Shown here one piece after another: positions 22,336 to 34,294 of a stretch of 64,000 bases of DNA; the stretch's first letter is position 1; each line of letters opens with the position of its first letter. The notes beneath the pieces were generated by a model that saw nothing but the letters and a program-made list of their open reading frames with translations, was not told where the DNA came from and did no database searches. Source of the DNA: Triangularia verruculosa (Eukaryota > Ascomycota > Sordariomycetes > Sordariales > Podosporaceae); assembly GCA_033296885.1 (NCBI GenBank), contig MU863916.1, forward strand, positions 62,001 through 126,000, in the 5' to 3' direction. Made by a program: the position numbers and the translations under genes.

Positions 22336-25300
22336 TGGGGGAGGAAGATGGCGCAAGGTGAAATAAAAAATAATGGGGTCGCTAATGGGTCCGTGTCCAA
22401 AGAAAGGAAGAAACTCTGTCCGGGCTCGGGCGGGACTGGGGGACCACTGATTCTTGGATCAGCCACAGGCTCGACTTTTGAGGATATCGCCTTCTTTTTT
22501 GGTTTTGGTTTCTAAAAGATGGGAGATATTACCAAGGCAGTGGGATACTTTGTTCTCTTGATCATACGGATACATAAGAGACTGGACAGGCGCCAGAATC
22601 CATTACAAAGCAGGTTCTCACTCGCACGTCAACTTCTTCCAGACTGCCCCCTTTTCTGCCCCCCTCCCCCCCCCCACACACACACACCGTGCGTGTCCCC
22701 TAAGTGCTTAACAAATATACCGACCGTAGATGGCGTGCATCTCTCGATACACTCGACAAATACCCAGCAACGCCTCGCTGATAGCCACAGGCAACAGAGG
22801 AAAAGGACCTGGTGGAGCGGTGGAGCTTTTTCTGCACTGTGCTCGCACGGCCGGACCGTGTCTCTGTCTTTTTGCGTTGAGGGTTTCCACCCTTGGCACT
22901 GCACATCTAGTGGCGGAAGCTGGAGAGGAAGATGGATATCTGGATTCCAACGTCCGAGGGCCATGTCAAAACTCGGCCTTTCACTGCTGTCTGTCAGTGT
23001 CAGCACCTGATGGCTTTTTTACGATCGATCCTCCTCGTTCGGGCCTTGCAGTGCCGATCAGAGGTCTAGAAGCTTGCCGGTGGCCGGGGAGGATGCCCGG
23101 CACGCTCAGCTCTCACCATTCTCCGTATATCCAATATTCGGGCCTTGACTGCCGAGCGCTTCCAGCGTTCGAGACCCGGCCAAGTGGGCAGAGATGGTGT
23201 GTGGTCACTGGGAGATATAACGGAACGGAAAGCAACAAGCGACAGCAAATGGCATGAATGGAACCACTCGACGAGGTTGGAACAATTGGAAGATGTGGGG
23301 CATCTGTGGCGAATTGGCTGTTTCTGTCGAATCATCTCTCCGCGTTTGTCCTTCTCCCCTCATCGGCAGAACGAGGTCATTGCGTCAGGCTATGGGTTGG
23401 TGCAATCTGGCGGAATTGAAGATTCCCCCCCACAGCTCAACCAGCATTCCCCCAGCTCTTCCTTCTCGTGCTTCTGCAGTCTTTTTGTCTTTTTCGAGTT
23501 CCTTGACAAGAAGCTGCAAGAGAGCAGAGCAGCAACAAATCGAGATCAAAAAGGGCGATCGACATGTTTTCTCTCTGCCAGACGCGATCGGTTGGCTGGT
23601 GTGCTCTTTTTCTGTGCTGTTCGGACCACAAAGGAAACGGAACAGGGGTGGGCCAGTGGGCGTGTCCGACCGTTTCTCCCAGCGGTGACGTAATTTTGAG
23701 GATGGAATGCTCTCTCGAGCCATGTTACTCGACCGTTGCCCGCACTGTAGAACCAGGTTCCTCGTCTTCCCACACACACTCTTCTGCCGTTTCCATCCTG
23801 TCTTTTCCAAACTTATTGTCCTCTTTGTCAGTCTGTCCTGGCTGTCTGACTGACTCTCAGCGATTACTGTACCCGGCCCCCTTTTCATTGTTCTTATCCC
23901 TCAGCAAATGGCATTCTTGTCGTTGCTGGAATGTTTTTGAGGCTAAGAGTCGCGTGCTGACATCACCACGTCTGACCCCTGTGACGCACCCGACAGCCGG
24001 CTACACAATGGAAAAAAAACACGAGGCGCCACCTGGCTCGCGCAGTCAAGAGGCACGGAAGGGGGTTCCACCGGTCAACCACACAACCAGGTTCGCAGAT
24101 GACGCGCCCAATAGCTGAGGGGAGAAATTTCAGCGAAAATTCGAGAACGGGGGGATGGCTGCTTTCGCGCCTTGCTGCAGCCAGAAAGCAAAGTAGTATT
24201 GTAGGATTACACAGCAGCAGGACCAAGCATTGGAACATTGTTCATATCCATCGAGAAAAAGCCAGCATCGAGATCTGACTTTTCTGAACACCTTTCCCAC
24301 GCGTCCCCTGGGAAATAAAAGCAGTGGAAAACAAAAACCCACCAGATTTCCACCAGATTTTCGGCTCCAGTCCCCAGCCCTGGGATTCCAATCCCCCGGA
24401 CGGCTTGTTTCTCTCGCTAACCTTTTTGAAGGTATCACGTCAACGACCATTGGACAGGCCCCCGGCCTACTAGCGCCTGTGGGGGAAAGAGGGCAGCATT
24501 GGAGACAACGGCCGGCTCCCCGAGTTGCAGTAGCGCACGCACTGTGCGTGTTTCCTCTTGGTCCTTTATTTTCCGCTGCCAACGCATGACCCTATTTTTT
24601 ATCTCCTTTGATGTTTGGGTGTTGGGATAGGCATTTCTCATCATTGATCAAATAGTTGATATCGCGGACTTGAATGGCGGTGCCAGTATCCGTACTGCTG
24701 CTATACGAGGGCTCGTAGCACCTTATAGGGGGCTTTTATTCAGTAAACTTTAATGGTAAGCCGATCATGGTAGGCCGCTTGCTTCCGAAATGGCGTTAAA
24801 GTTTTCCGCCAGGTACCATTCTGCGTGTGCTGCGTGGGCGTGGGGGAAAAGCCGACGGGACAGGAGAGGGTGAGACAAGGCTTGTTTGGCTTGACATGAT
24901 CGGGATCCATGTCACGCTGTCAAAGAAGATCTGGGGTACAAAAGAGCCGCCTACGTAAGATCTGATATCGATATTCGACTTCACTTTATGGAGTTTTATT
25001 TAGAGGTTGTTGTTGTCCCACACGATGGGACTCAGGCTGGCTCGAGGTATCATTTGTTGGTACCTACACTGTCAACACACTAGTGAAATGCGAGGCTCTG
25101 TGGCTGCCCAACATGCTGCCAACACATACCAGAAGATCACGAGATGGTGTTGACGGGCTTGTCTAGACTCTGGGGCGCTGGCGAGGTCCGAAGTTGGGAG
25201 ACAAGCCATGGATGGGTGGCAGAGATAAGGGACTTCCGTTGAATGGGGGAATGGTAGGTGCTTGACGCCACTATCTTAGTACACGTGGTAGGATAAGTCC

Positions 25301-25970
25301 GGAGTCCTATCAACTGCTCTCGTGACCAGCGTCTGTAAAGGCCATACCGTGGACATGATGGAGATGAGAGCTGTCTCTTTCTGCAGCGTCCTCCCCCCCG
25401 CCGTTGACAAGAAAGAGAGACTATCAGAAACGGTCTTGAAGACGGCCGATAATACACGACCCTCTTATCAAGTATTCCAAAGGCCTGTCAGTTAGCTTGG
25501 GGGCTCTACCCTCTATTTTGATGCCCAAAAACTGTCTACCTGTTATATTCCTCAAATGCCTTTTTCTGCCCGCCAACTACTTTCCTCGAACTTGTTTCCA
25601 AGAGCTTACCTTCGCCATCAAGGTAGTTTGAGTTCCATTTTTGTTTGTTTGTCTACAATATCAATAACCCTGACGGTTTGACTTGTTCTCTCCATAGCTT
25701 ATGGTCACCACGTCAGCCAGACTTTAATCTGTGCAAAAAGAAAAAGCCGATACCTTAAGGAAAAGAGCATCTTACATGTATAATCTCAGTTTTCACTGTC
25801 TAACTTCAACAATAGAAAGCTAAGACTAGGTGGCTGCCTAAACATCAAAACTTCAGATCAATATTAAAGAATGAAGCTCATATCAACTATAAACCACGCT
25901 CTAACCAAGCAAAAGAAAAGCCCACATTACATCCCCATCCCCATCACAACCACATCTCATCACCCTCCCC
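22336..25970. other. Long stretch without a supported gene, upstream of atf1
   Basis: About 3.6 kb holds the distal promoter of the bZIP gene and the 3' flank of the GST-fold gene. Several overlapping frames between 22519 and 24118 on both strands are Ser/Arg/Cys-rich and have no domains. Composition is pyrimidine-rich in places. Long promoters are usual for stress regulators, so regulatory content is likely, but nothing beyond the CRE cores is recognisable. Confidence 0.5.
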
Positions 25971-27058
25971 TTACAAACTAGCCCTCCCCTTCACCCCCAC
26001 AACCCTAAACCCCACCCTCGGCGCATGCACCCTAACCCCCTTCTCATTCTCCCAAACCACCTCCCTCTCCCCCACCCCAACCAACCTCCCCCGATCCCTA
26101 AACCCACTCCCGCTATCCGTCGGATACACCTCCACCACATCCCCCTTTTTCAACCCCTGCACCTTCACCACCGGATCCCTCTCATCAACCCCAATATTAT
26201 CCCCCCCCTTTTTCCCCCCCAACACCATCCCCGCCGCCTCCTCCCCCTTAACCACCCTCCCCTCCCTCCCCTCCAGCCCGTTGACAAACTCATCAAACCG
26301 ATTAACCCACCCCATCGTCCTCGGGTATCTCTCTTTATTTATAACCCCCCGATCAACCGCATGCTCATCATGCGGCTTCGGCAACGTCAACAACCAATGA
26401 ACAACCCAAACCCCCTCTACATCCGCCCTCGTCGGTTCCCTTCCCCCCAGCACCCAATCCCGCCCATCACTTAATATACTCTCCTCAAGCAATCTCACAC
26501 TATTCTGGACTTCAACCAGCGCCTCAGCTCGACTCAACTCCCTTTCCTCCCTCGTTTTTTTTACTCCCCCCCCAGGGAAAAACGATGATCTGTCCTTCAA
26601 GAACTTGGGATCTTTCATAGCGGGAAGTGACGCGGGTAAAAGTTCAGCAGCTTTGAAGAAGAGGTTGGTGGATGTTGTCAACACGGAGAGGAGCTGCTCG
26701 ATAGCTTTTTGTTCTGCTGTTAGCGGAACAGAAGGGGGGTAGAGCGTGTCGAGGAGGTTGAGGATGAGCCGGGTGTCGAGGTAGAGGTCCCCTCCGTGAG
26801 CGAGCAACGGGATCCGCCGGTAGTTGAGGGATAGGTGGGATGACAAGTCCGGGCGGGGGAGGATGGGGGGTTGCAGCTGGGGATTGTTGTTAGTTGTACG
26901 CTCATCAAGGTGGGTAAAGTGATAAAAAAGGGGGGATGACAACATACACATTGGTAGTAAGGAATGTTCCTGATCTTGAGGTACCAGATCAACCTCCTCG
27001 CGTACGGCGAGAAGGGGTAATGGTACAGAATCAGCGGTTCTTGCGTGGTGGTGGCCAT
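25971..27058 (-). CDS. Glutathione S-transferase-fold protein
   Basis: Exons 26948-27058 and 25971-26876 are joined across a 71-nt intron (GTATGT donor, ACTAAC branch, CCCAG acceptor) and give 338 residues. The start codon follows no other in-frame ATG. Residues 8-95 form a thioredoxin-like GST N domain: LYHYPFSPYARRLIWYL, the splice-restored PYYQC-LQPPILPRPDL, then RIPLLAHGGDLYLDTRLILN, where the D-T pair lies at the usual glutathione-contact helix. A helical C-terminal half with an ADVEGVWVVHWLL segment follows, then an extra 90-residue beta-rich part not found in simple GSTs. I recall this layout from uncharacterised fungal GST-like proteins. Catalytic activity and substrate are unknown. 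The 3' half is very G-rich on the coding strand. Confidence 0.82.
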
Positions 27059-27871
27059 TTTGAACGATCGGTTGTGAAGCAGTGCGACAAACACAAAAAA
27101 GTGAATAAACTGCAAGCAGAAGTACAGAGAATCAAGACAAGCAATTGATCCAGTGAGTGAAGTCCAATTCATATATTCAACAAACACCTCCCATATATTC
27201 ATCACAAACCTCGGTTCACTCGGATGTCGTTGGTTCACGCACGCCCTTGCCATAATTTCGGCCTCGGCCCGCGGGGGTAAGCTCCTCCCACGTTTAGAGC
27301 TGCCTGTACTGTACAATGCGGGGTATTCTGTACTAGCTATCACCTCCCCCTGAAAGCTTTCAAGTCTAGGCCCTACGCTATATTATATCCGGGGTAGTGC
27401 GGGGAGAAACAACCTCGTCATCCTTCAACTTACTACAGCCGTGGTTGTCTGTGGATATCAATATGGAACCACATCAAACAAACATGGAAGATCAAGATCC
27501 GGAATTTGACATGTGCATTTCTCTCTCCTCTTCACCGCTCAACCGTTGACTCATAGACATAACATGCAATATCACTGTATTCATTCCCCCTTCCATTTAA
27601 ACAATCACACCCAAAGCTCAACTTCATAACCCCTTCTACAACAAAAGAAAAAGAAAAAACGACCTGCACGTCCTGTGCACCCCCGGATATTGTAAGCCAA
27701 GCGCCCATTAGAATAAACCAGTCCCTTTTTTCCCCCGTCCCATAACCATGCATATTCCTTGGTATACTCCATATTCCCCCTTAAAAATAAGCCGTGCAAT
27801 GCTGTTCGCATGCATATACGCTTGCCAAACGCCCAAACTCCAATAAGTAAACTCAAGAAAGAAAAAAAAAA
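27059..27871. other. Intergenic between the GST-fold gene and FHL1
   Basis: This is promoter of the minus-strand GST-fold gene and 3' flank of FHL1. Only short frames occur; nothing is recognised. Confidence 0.5.
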
Positions 27872-30800
27872 TCACGTCGCCGGTGGTGTTGGCGTTGGTG
27901 GTGGAGGAATATATGCTGCTGCCGAGCTGGGAGCCGGAGCAGCACTAGAAACAAATGTCGTAGAAGCAGAAGACGCTTGAGGGGGTGAAGTAACCACAGG
28001 AGCTGGCGGCTTAGGCGGCAGTGGAATCATTCCGGGCGTCGGGGCCAGACGGTGGATAGGACTTGGCGATGCCGAAGGGGCTGTGACCGTCGGAGCCGGG
28101 TCAGCAATCTTTGTGAGGGGAGAGGCCGCTTGAGTAGACAGTGGAGGAGACGGCTTGTTTGCCTGAGCCGTGACCGCAGGCGCTGATGCCGCAGTCTTGT
28201 TGGCAACCGAAGGGACAGCGTGAGCAGATGGTTGAGGAGACGACTTGTTCAATTGAGTGATGGGCGGGCTAGGAACCGCTTGACCCAGGGGCTTGGAAGG
28301 CTGAGCTTGAGCTGTAGGCAAGGGCTGCTGTTGAACAGGCGTCTGGATCGGACCAGACATCTGGTTTTGAGCAGGGGCAGAATTCTGAACCGGAACAGGC
28401 GAGGCGTGCGAAGATTGGACCGGCTGAGCTTGCGCAATCGGCGAGGGCACACGAGGAGCTGATCCTTGAACTGGAGCCCGAGCAGGCTTTTGTCCTGAAG
28501 ACGGAGCTGCAGCTTGGGTTGGAGTCTGAGCAGGTGTCTGGTGCAGGACCTGGGCGCGAGCTTGGCTCTGGGCCTGGGCCTGTGACAATTGAGCCGCCGC
28601 CTGGGCGGGAGTCGCAGGGGGTCTAGGATAGGAAGCCTGAGGTGGTACTTGCTGTACACGAGGTTGTTGAACTTGACCTGCCTGAGCCTGTGCCGGTTGC
28701 GCTTGCGCCTGCTGGGCCTGTGGTGGTTGCACATAAGCTCGTGGAACTTGAGTTTGCTGAGGTTGGACCTGCTGGGCTGGCTGCTGACTAGGCGACTGTT
28801 GAGCTGGAGGTTGCTGAACAAGCTGCTGCTGGCCCGGATGCTGTTGAGCTGACTGCTGCTGCATAGGCTGTTGCTGAACTCGAGCTTGCTGTACCTGTGC
28901 TGAGTGAGACTGAACTGGCTGAGTCTGTGCTGATAGAGCACGCGGTTGAGCCTGCGGTTGAGCTGGGGCGGCAACCTGCGAGCGAGGCTGATATTGTCCC
29001 GAAGGCTGCTGAACCGGTCTCTGTTGACCGAGAGTCTGGGGGCCCTGGGCCTGTCCCTGGAACTGTCCCTGAACTTGACCGTTTGGTTGTTGACCCTGCA
29101 CTGGTCGAGCCTGGGCTGGCTGACTCTGTGCCAAGTTCTGAACTGGGCGATTTTGAGTCTGTTGAGCGACCGCTTGACTATGCACCTGTTGCTGTGCTTG
29201 CTGGTTCTGCGCTTGGTAGTTCTGTGCTTGCTGGACCGGTCCCGGCTGAGCGCGTGGCTGTTGATTCTGCTGTTGAGCTGCTGCAGGACTTTGCTGCTGA
29301 GCTTGCGCCGGAGACTGGGTTCGGTACTGAGCTTGCGCCGCCTGGAGATGAGGATACGCCTGAGCCGGCATGCCATGGGACTGTGGTCTGCTTTGATTCG
29401 AGCCCGTAACAGAAGCCGCTGGAGCCTGCGATCTTGCCGGAGCGACGCCCTGGGAAACTGGCGCCGAAGAACCTTGAGCGTGAGGAACAGACGTAGCATG
29501 AGGCATCGGCCGGGCTCCGGGAGAGGCACCACCAGAACCGGAACCCACGCTCTGATTCAGGTGTTGGACATTAGCCGCATTCCCAACCGGAGCTCCCACC
29601 GGCACAGGTTGCTGCCCGGCTGCCACCCTAGGCGGCTGTTGTGCCATCTGAACTTGCTGTGCTGGAGTATACGCTGGCCTTGGAACTTGGTTTGGTATTT
29701 GAGCAGGAACTTGAGCCGCCGGAATGGAATTCTGGCGCGCAATGGTGGCAGGCTGATATGCCGCGGCCGAGTGCGGAGGTGCGGGATACATGGGTGTTCG
29801 CACCTGAGAAGGCGCCGGCGCCGGGGTAGAAGGCATCGAAGCAGCAGCTACTTCCTTTTCATGCGCCTCGATCTCTCGTTGAACTGCCGGCATCAGAACG
29901 CCCTCTGCAAGCTCATACGACTTCTTCTGATCTTCGGTTCCCTGCATGATGCTCTTCTCGGTGAATCCGAGAACGCGGTCAATGGCTGACAAGATCAACT
30001 GCTCGGCCTCGATGGGCTTCATTCTCTTAACCAACGTTTCCATCATCTTGCTTTTGAAGGCGACGAGCCTCTCGATCAGCTTCGGCGCAATCTCGAACCC
30101 GACTAGCGATTTTGCTGTCTGTGACTCGAACACATTGAGAACAATCTTCTCTATGGACTCAAAGCTCGGCGTGGTAGACTGGTTGGCCAGTCCTAGACCG
30201 CGATTGATCACAGACATGGCAATAGCTTCTCCTGCCTCTCCCACGTTGTTGCGAATGGCAGCAATCGACGTAACCGTTTTCCTGAAATTCCGCATGGCAT
30301 CAACCAGCCTTGGATGGACGGATGGCTTGACGGGTACTGGAGTTCCATTGGTTGTGATGGGTTGACCTGGCCTGGCACCAGCTGCCATCCCAGGATGCGG
30401 AGAGACACTGCTGGGCTGAGCCGCACCGTTATAAGGCACCGTTCCGTTTTGAGGCGGAAGCTGCTGCCTCTGAGCACCCTGCGGTACATTGCCAGTTTGA
30501 GCCGAAGGGGGGGGCCTTGATGCATAGGGCGATGAATAGGCTGTCGCTTGCGGATTGGCGGGCATGGGATGGGTCGCCTGTCCTGTCCCTTGGTCGACGG
30601 CCTGGGCGACACCATGTCCCTGAGCTGTGTGCTGATAGGGCTGATGAGAGGGCTGCTGAGCACCAATGCCGACAGGCTGCGGCTGACGAGGCTGTTGGCC
30701 GAGATGAGCAGGCGGAAATCCAAGCCGTGATACGTTACTACCGGCCCGATAACCTTGCTGTGCACCGGCGTCCGAGGGAAACAATTGCCCAGGAACTGCT

Positions 30801-33097
30801 GGTGCCTGATAATGTTGGCCAAACCCATGCATCGCCGTGGAGTGATCAGGAGACGCAGCTTTGCGCTTCTTGCCAGCATCGATGTCGATCCCAGGTACTC
30901 GAGACCAGAGATGCGTCTCGTCGTTCTTCTTGAAAGCAACATTGCCGATTAGATTGTGCCGAACACTGCTCTCCCAGCCCTTTGTGTCTACTGTGAAATA
31001 GTAGAATGGATACTTCATCTGAATTCGTTTGTAGATTTGCTTGAGAGTAAGGCCGTCGGGCGGGGCTGCGGACAGAACCTCGTCGATGAGAATGCCATAA
31101 TTCTTGTTGGGCTTTTGTAGCTGCTCCTCGGTATAGTCCGCCCTGTTGAGCTCCAGCGGGGGTGTCTTGGGCTTCTCGCGCCTTCTCTTGAGATCCGCCT
31201 TCTCCTGGTCCGACGCTTCGCCTTCCTCACCGTTCTTCGACTTGCGGGGCTTGTATTTGCGCTTCTCTGGTCGGTCGGGCGTGTTTTCTGGAAGAGGATG
31301 CTTTCGCGGACGACCAACCTTGCGCTTGACTGGCGGCTCCCCTGGTGTTGGCGGTGGCATGTTCTTCTTGGCAAGCTCCATCGCGGCCTTCTTCCGCAGC
31401 CTCTCTTCTCTCTTGGACATGATGCCATTCTTGGGTGGTCGACCAGGCCCACGTTTCTTGGGCGGTAACAGTGGCAACGCAGCAAGCATTTCAGGTGTCA
31501 TATCCTCGGGCTTGATATGACGCAGCTGCTCTTCAGCATCCCGCTCGATGGTCTCCATCACTTCCTGGTCCTCCTCGCCCTCAGCATCTACCGGGGTCGC
31601 CGCATCAGGCATCTCTTCGTCTAGATCCGACAGCTCACTCTCACTATCTTGCTTGGCGGCCTCGACTGGAACTTCATCCGGGCTGGTGCTTCTCCTCTCC
31701 GGGTCATGGGAGCTCTCAAAATCAAACGACATCTCCTTGCCACCCTCTGAATAGCGCCGGTTGACAGCTGCGGGAGCCTCCTGCGCCAGGTCTTCCTCGG
31801 CACCAGTCTTGCCTTCGGGGACCCCGTTGATGATAAAGGTGAAACCGACATCCTTGATCTGAATCCGATCGCCGCTCTTCAGCACTACTTTTTCTTCCCT
31901 GTAAAGCTGCTCTTCAATGAAAATGCCGTTTTTGTGCAATGGTTCCGCTTTGAAGACACCGTCTCTCGGGGTATACTCAATTTTCATGTGTTGCCTTGAA
32001 ATTGTCTTGGTTTTCCTTGCGATATCTGGACCAGGTGAGTGAATGCCGATAAAAGGGATATGATATGGAGACGGCCTGAGAGCGTTGAGATTAACAGATG
32101 CTGAGCCTGGAGTATGCCAGACGTATTGTCGGTTAGCGGTGATAGCCTTGTCAGCTAATGCAGCCTGCTCAGCAGCTAGGGCGGCTTCCTGCTGTGCCAG
32201 AGAGGAATCGCCGGATGCCGAGTTAGCAACGCTGATTTTCCTTCGCTTGGATGGCCGCAAATTCTCCTCCTCGTCTGATTCTGGACCCAGCATGCCGCCT
32301 TCCTCACTGATGTACGATCTCGTAAACTTGCGACGATCCGGCTCTGGCCGGGGTGGTGGTGGCAGGCCTTGTCTGGCGTACTCGTCCAGAATCTGCCTCC
32401 ACTGTTCCTCTTCCTTCTCTTGCTTCTTTGCCAGGTGCAACGCTCTCATATCACGTCCGATAATAACGGCGTAAGTGGTCATTTGGAAGACACTATCAGC
32501 AAACTCTATCCGAGCAAACGACTCTAGCGGGGGCTCGGCCGGCGGCGGGGCTCGAGACATGACGGGGGTGGCCATTAATGGGTCGGACATATCAAGCGCA
32601 CTGTGAGTTCGTGAGACCTGGGCGGGGTGGATGGTGGAGGGCTGCAGTCGTAGTCGCTGCTGCTGGTGCTGTTGTTGCTGAGCTTGTGAAGACATGCGGG
32701 CGAGGGCCATGAGAATGTTTGTAGCAGGCGTGACGTCCTGACCGTACAGGCCGAGGCCAGCGTCAAAGCCGAGGTCCATGTTATCGTCCGGGTCGATTGC
32801 TTCGGCGTCTGTCGTAGAGAAGGGAACAGCAGCAGTGCCATTGAGCTGGGGGAGGTCGGAAGGAGAGTTGTTGAGGGACAGAGGCGGCGGGGCTGAAGCG
32901 GGCGCATTTGAGTTTGACTGCTCGTCCGGGTCGAGCATGCCACTGGGGTTAACTGAAGGTTCGCGGGTGCCCGAGTCCGTGGCGGCTTCGGTCAATGGAG
33001 AAAAAGCAGGGCGCGGCGGACTCTGCGCGTCGAGGGGGGTGTTGTCGGCCATGGCGACGTCTTTTGGCTGGTCCGAGTCCATCACAGACGAATTCAT
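27872..33097 (-). CDS. Fhl1-type forkhead transcription factor with FHA domain
   Basis: A single uninterrupted exon encodes 1741 residues from the ATG of MNSSVMDSDQP; the frame extends six codons further up but only from a TTG. Residues about 193-430 form an FHA domain in two parts: FARIEFADSVFQMTTYAVIIG, then an acidic insertion, then TISRQHMKIEY, HKNGIFIEEQ and GDRIQIKDVGFTF. AT-hook-like GPGRPPKN and VGRPRKHP lie at about 545-590. A forkhead winged helix occupies about 655-740 (KPNKNYGILIDEVL, YYFTVDTKGWESSVRHNLI). Yeast Fhl1 binds ribosomal protein gene promoters and recruits Ifh1 or Crf1 through its FHA domain under TOR and PKA. The region after about residue 960 holds a short helical domain, then roughly 600 residues dominated by Q, P and A. 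Confidence 0.92.
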   Translation of the reverse strand: MNSSVMDSDQPKDVAMADNTPLDAQSPPRPAFSPLTEAATDSGTREPSVNPSGMLDPDEQSNSNAPASAPPPLSLNNSPSDLPQLNGTAAVPFSTTDAEAIDPDDNMDLGFDAGLGLYGQDVTPATNILMALARMSSQAQQQQHQQQRLRLQPSTIHPAQVSRTHSALDMSDPLMATPVMSRAPPPAEPPLESFARIEFADSVFQMTTYAVIIGRDMRALHLAKKQEKEEEQWRQILDEYARQGLPPPPRPEPDRRKFTRSYISEEGGMLGPESDEEENLRPSKRRKISVANSASGDSSLAQQEAALAAEQAALADKAITANRQYVWHTPGSASVNLNALRPSPYHIPFIGIHSPGPDIARKTKTISRQHMKIEYTPRDGVFKAEPLHKNGIFIEEQLYREEKVVLKSGDRIQIKDVGFTFIINGVPEGKTGAEEDLAQEAPAAVNRRYSEGGKEMSFDFESSHDPERRSTSPDEVPVEAAKQDSESELSDLDEEMPDAATPVDAEGEEDQEVMETIERDAEEQLRHIKPEDMTPEMLAALPLLPPKKRGPGRPPKNGIMSKREERLRKKAAMELAKKNMPPPTPGEPPVKRKVGRPRKHPLPENTPDRPEKRKYKPRKSKNGEEGEASDQEKADLKRRREKPKTPPLELNRADYTEEQLQKPNKNYGILIDEVLSAAPPDGLTLKQIYKRIQMKYPFYYFTVDTKGWESSVRHNLIGNVAFKKNDETHLWSRVPGIDIDAGKKRKAASPDHSTAMHGFGQHYQAPAVPGQLFPSDAGAQQGYRAGSNVSRLGFPPAHLGQQPRQPQPVGIGAQQPSHQPYQHTAQGHGVAQAVDQGTGQATHPMPANPQATAYSSPYASRPPPSAQTGNVPQGAQRQQLPPQNGTVPYNGAAQPSSVSPHPGMAAGARPGQPITTNGTPVPVKPSVHPRLVDAMRNFRKTVTSIAAIRNNVGEAGEAIAMSVINRGLGLANQSTTPSFESIEKIVLNVFESQTAKSLVGFEIAPKLIERLVAFKSKMMETLVKRMKPIEAEQLILSAIDRVLGFTEKSIMQGTEDQKKSYELAEGVLMPAVQREIEAHEKEVAAASMPSTPAPAPSQVRTPMYPAPPHSAAAYQPATIARQNSIPAAQVPAQIPNQVPRPAYTPAQQVQMAQQPPRVAAGQQPVPVGAPVGNAANVQHLNQSVGSGSGGASPGARPMPHATSVPHAQGSSAPVSQGVAPARSQAPAASVTGSNQSRPQSHGMPAQAYPHLQAAQAQYRTQSPAQAQQQSPAAAQQQNQQPRAQPGPVQQAQNYQAQNQQAQQQVHSQAVAQQTQNRPVQNLAQSQPAQARPVQGQQPNGQVQGQFQGQAQGPQTLGQQRPVQQPSGQYQPRSQVAAPAQPQAQPRALSAQTQPVQSHSAQVQQARVQQQPMQQQSAQQHPGQQQLVQQPPAQQSPSQQPAQQVQPQQTQVPRAYVQPPQAQQAQAQPAQAQAGQVQQPRVQQVPPQASYPRPPATPAQAAAQLSQAQAQSQARAQVLHQTPAQTPTQAAAPSSGQKPARAPVQGSAPRVPSPIAQAQPVQSSHASPVPVQNSAPAQNQMSGPIQTPVQQQPLPTAQAQPSKPLGQAVPSPPITQLNKSSPQPSAHAVPSVANKTAASAPAVTAQANKPSPPLSTQAASPLTKIADPAPTVTAPSASPSPIHRLAPTPGMIPLPPKPPAPVVTSPPQASSASTTFVSSAAPAPSSAAAYIPPPPTPTPPAT

Positions 33098-34294
33098 CGC
33101 TTGCTCGTGGCACAAGCTCCTTCGCCGGCTTCATACGAGCAAAGTGAGGGTGTCTAGATGCCGCTGCAGCAGTTTTTGGAGACAGCGACCTGAGATGAGA
33201 ACCTCAGCGGTCACAAGGAATGCGCCTACCTATGGAGTTCGATGGCACCGCTAGCGTGGAGCCAAATTTTGACGGATGTCGGTTTCTCGTCCTGTGATTG
33301 GACAAGAGACATGGTAAGCGTCCGTGGTGGGGTCGACTGCCTGAGGTCTGTAGCTCTGTGATTGGCCCAGGCCTTGATGCTCCGATAACCGACAGCAGAG
33401 CAGAGCAGGGCGAGCAGGACCGATGCGAACATCAGATTGTCTTTCTCTGTGTACCACTTCCATGTTCGCGAGTCGTAGTGACTAACTAGTACACGCCGCT
33501 ACAGTTCATGTTCACTTCATCAGTTGCTTAGAGATGGAAGTGAATCAATCATATTGTCTTTCTTTCCTCTCTCTCGTTTTCTTCTCGCATGATTTGAAAT
33601 GTCTTGGCATTCCACTTGACTGTCATTCTTGACAGCAGCCAAGCAACCTCAAGAGCACTCATCTTCAGCGACGAGGTGATGACCAAGTTGAGGTCCAAGG
33701 TCGAGAGCTCATATACATATACATTTTTTTGTTGACGCATGAACGGCAGTTGGCCCAGCTGTGCCTCTCAGTTTCAGTGGCCGGCTGGACCGGCGCGGCC
33801 AGCACCAAAAACAGAGCTCCTTCGTGATCACTTTTCCCGCGCCGCCTTCAAGCATTCTTTTTGTTCTGTTTCGGACCCGGCCAACCGGGTTGGACACCGG
33901 CCGTCGGTCGGAGCCATAACCACCAAAGACTCCCACGGCAGACTTCAGGCTTCTATTCCCAGCTCCCTCAAATTCTTTCTTATGGAGGGCTTGCCGGCCC
34001 CGACCTCGACCGTGGGCGAAGAGCCTAGAGTGGCTTGCTCATCTCATGTGGCTTCTGTGCTCCCGGGAGAGTCTTCCAACTTCCAACGACATGTTTCCGA
34101 CCCGGTCTTTGAGAGAGGCCTTCAAAGGCCGGTGATGTGTTTCGGCGACGTGTGTAGTATGTCAGTTCTAATATAATGCCGTATATCCCTTCTCTGGCCG
34201 CCCTTGCTTCATCAAGGTTTGGACTTACCTCATCCTGCTCACGCGTGACTACGACTGCCTCCCTTGCGATACACACTCACTACCATTCTTCAAC
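33098..34294. other. Divergent promoter region, FHL1 and four-TM gene
   Basis: Two genes start outward from this 1.2 kb. Small frames occur, including a 68-codon ATG frame on the minus strand at 33226-33432 with a hydrophobic start, but none is convincing. Confidence 0.5.

Noticed and set aside
22519..23888. Cluster of overlapping frames upstream of atf1
   Set aside because: Several frames on both strands are open at once, as expected from low stop density in GC-rich promoter sequence; none looks like a protein.
28249..29532. 427-codon minus-strand frame inside FHL1
   Set aside because: Shadow of the glutamine-rich coding region in another frame; Arg/Leu/Ser composition follows from CAG repeats.
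33226..33432. 68-codon minus-strand frame with signal-like start
   Set aside because: The hydrophobic start alone is weak evidence; the rest is unremarkable and it lies in a divergent promoter.
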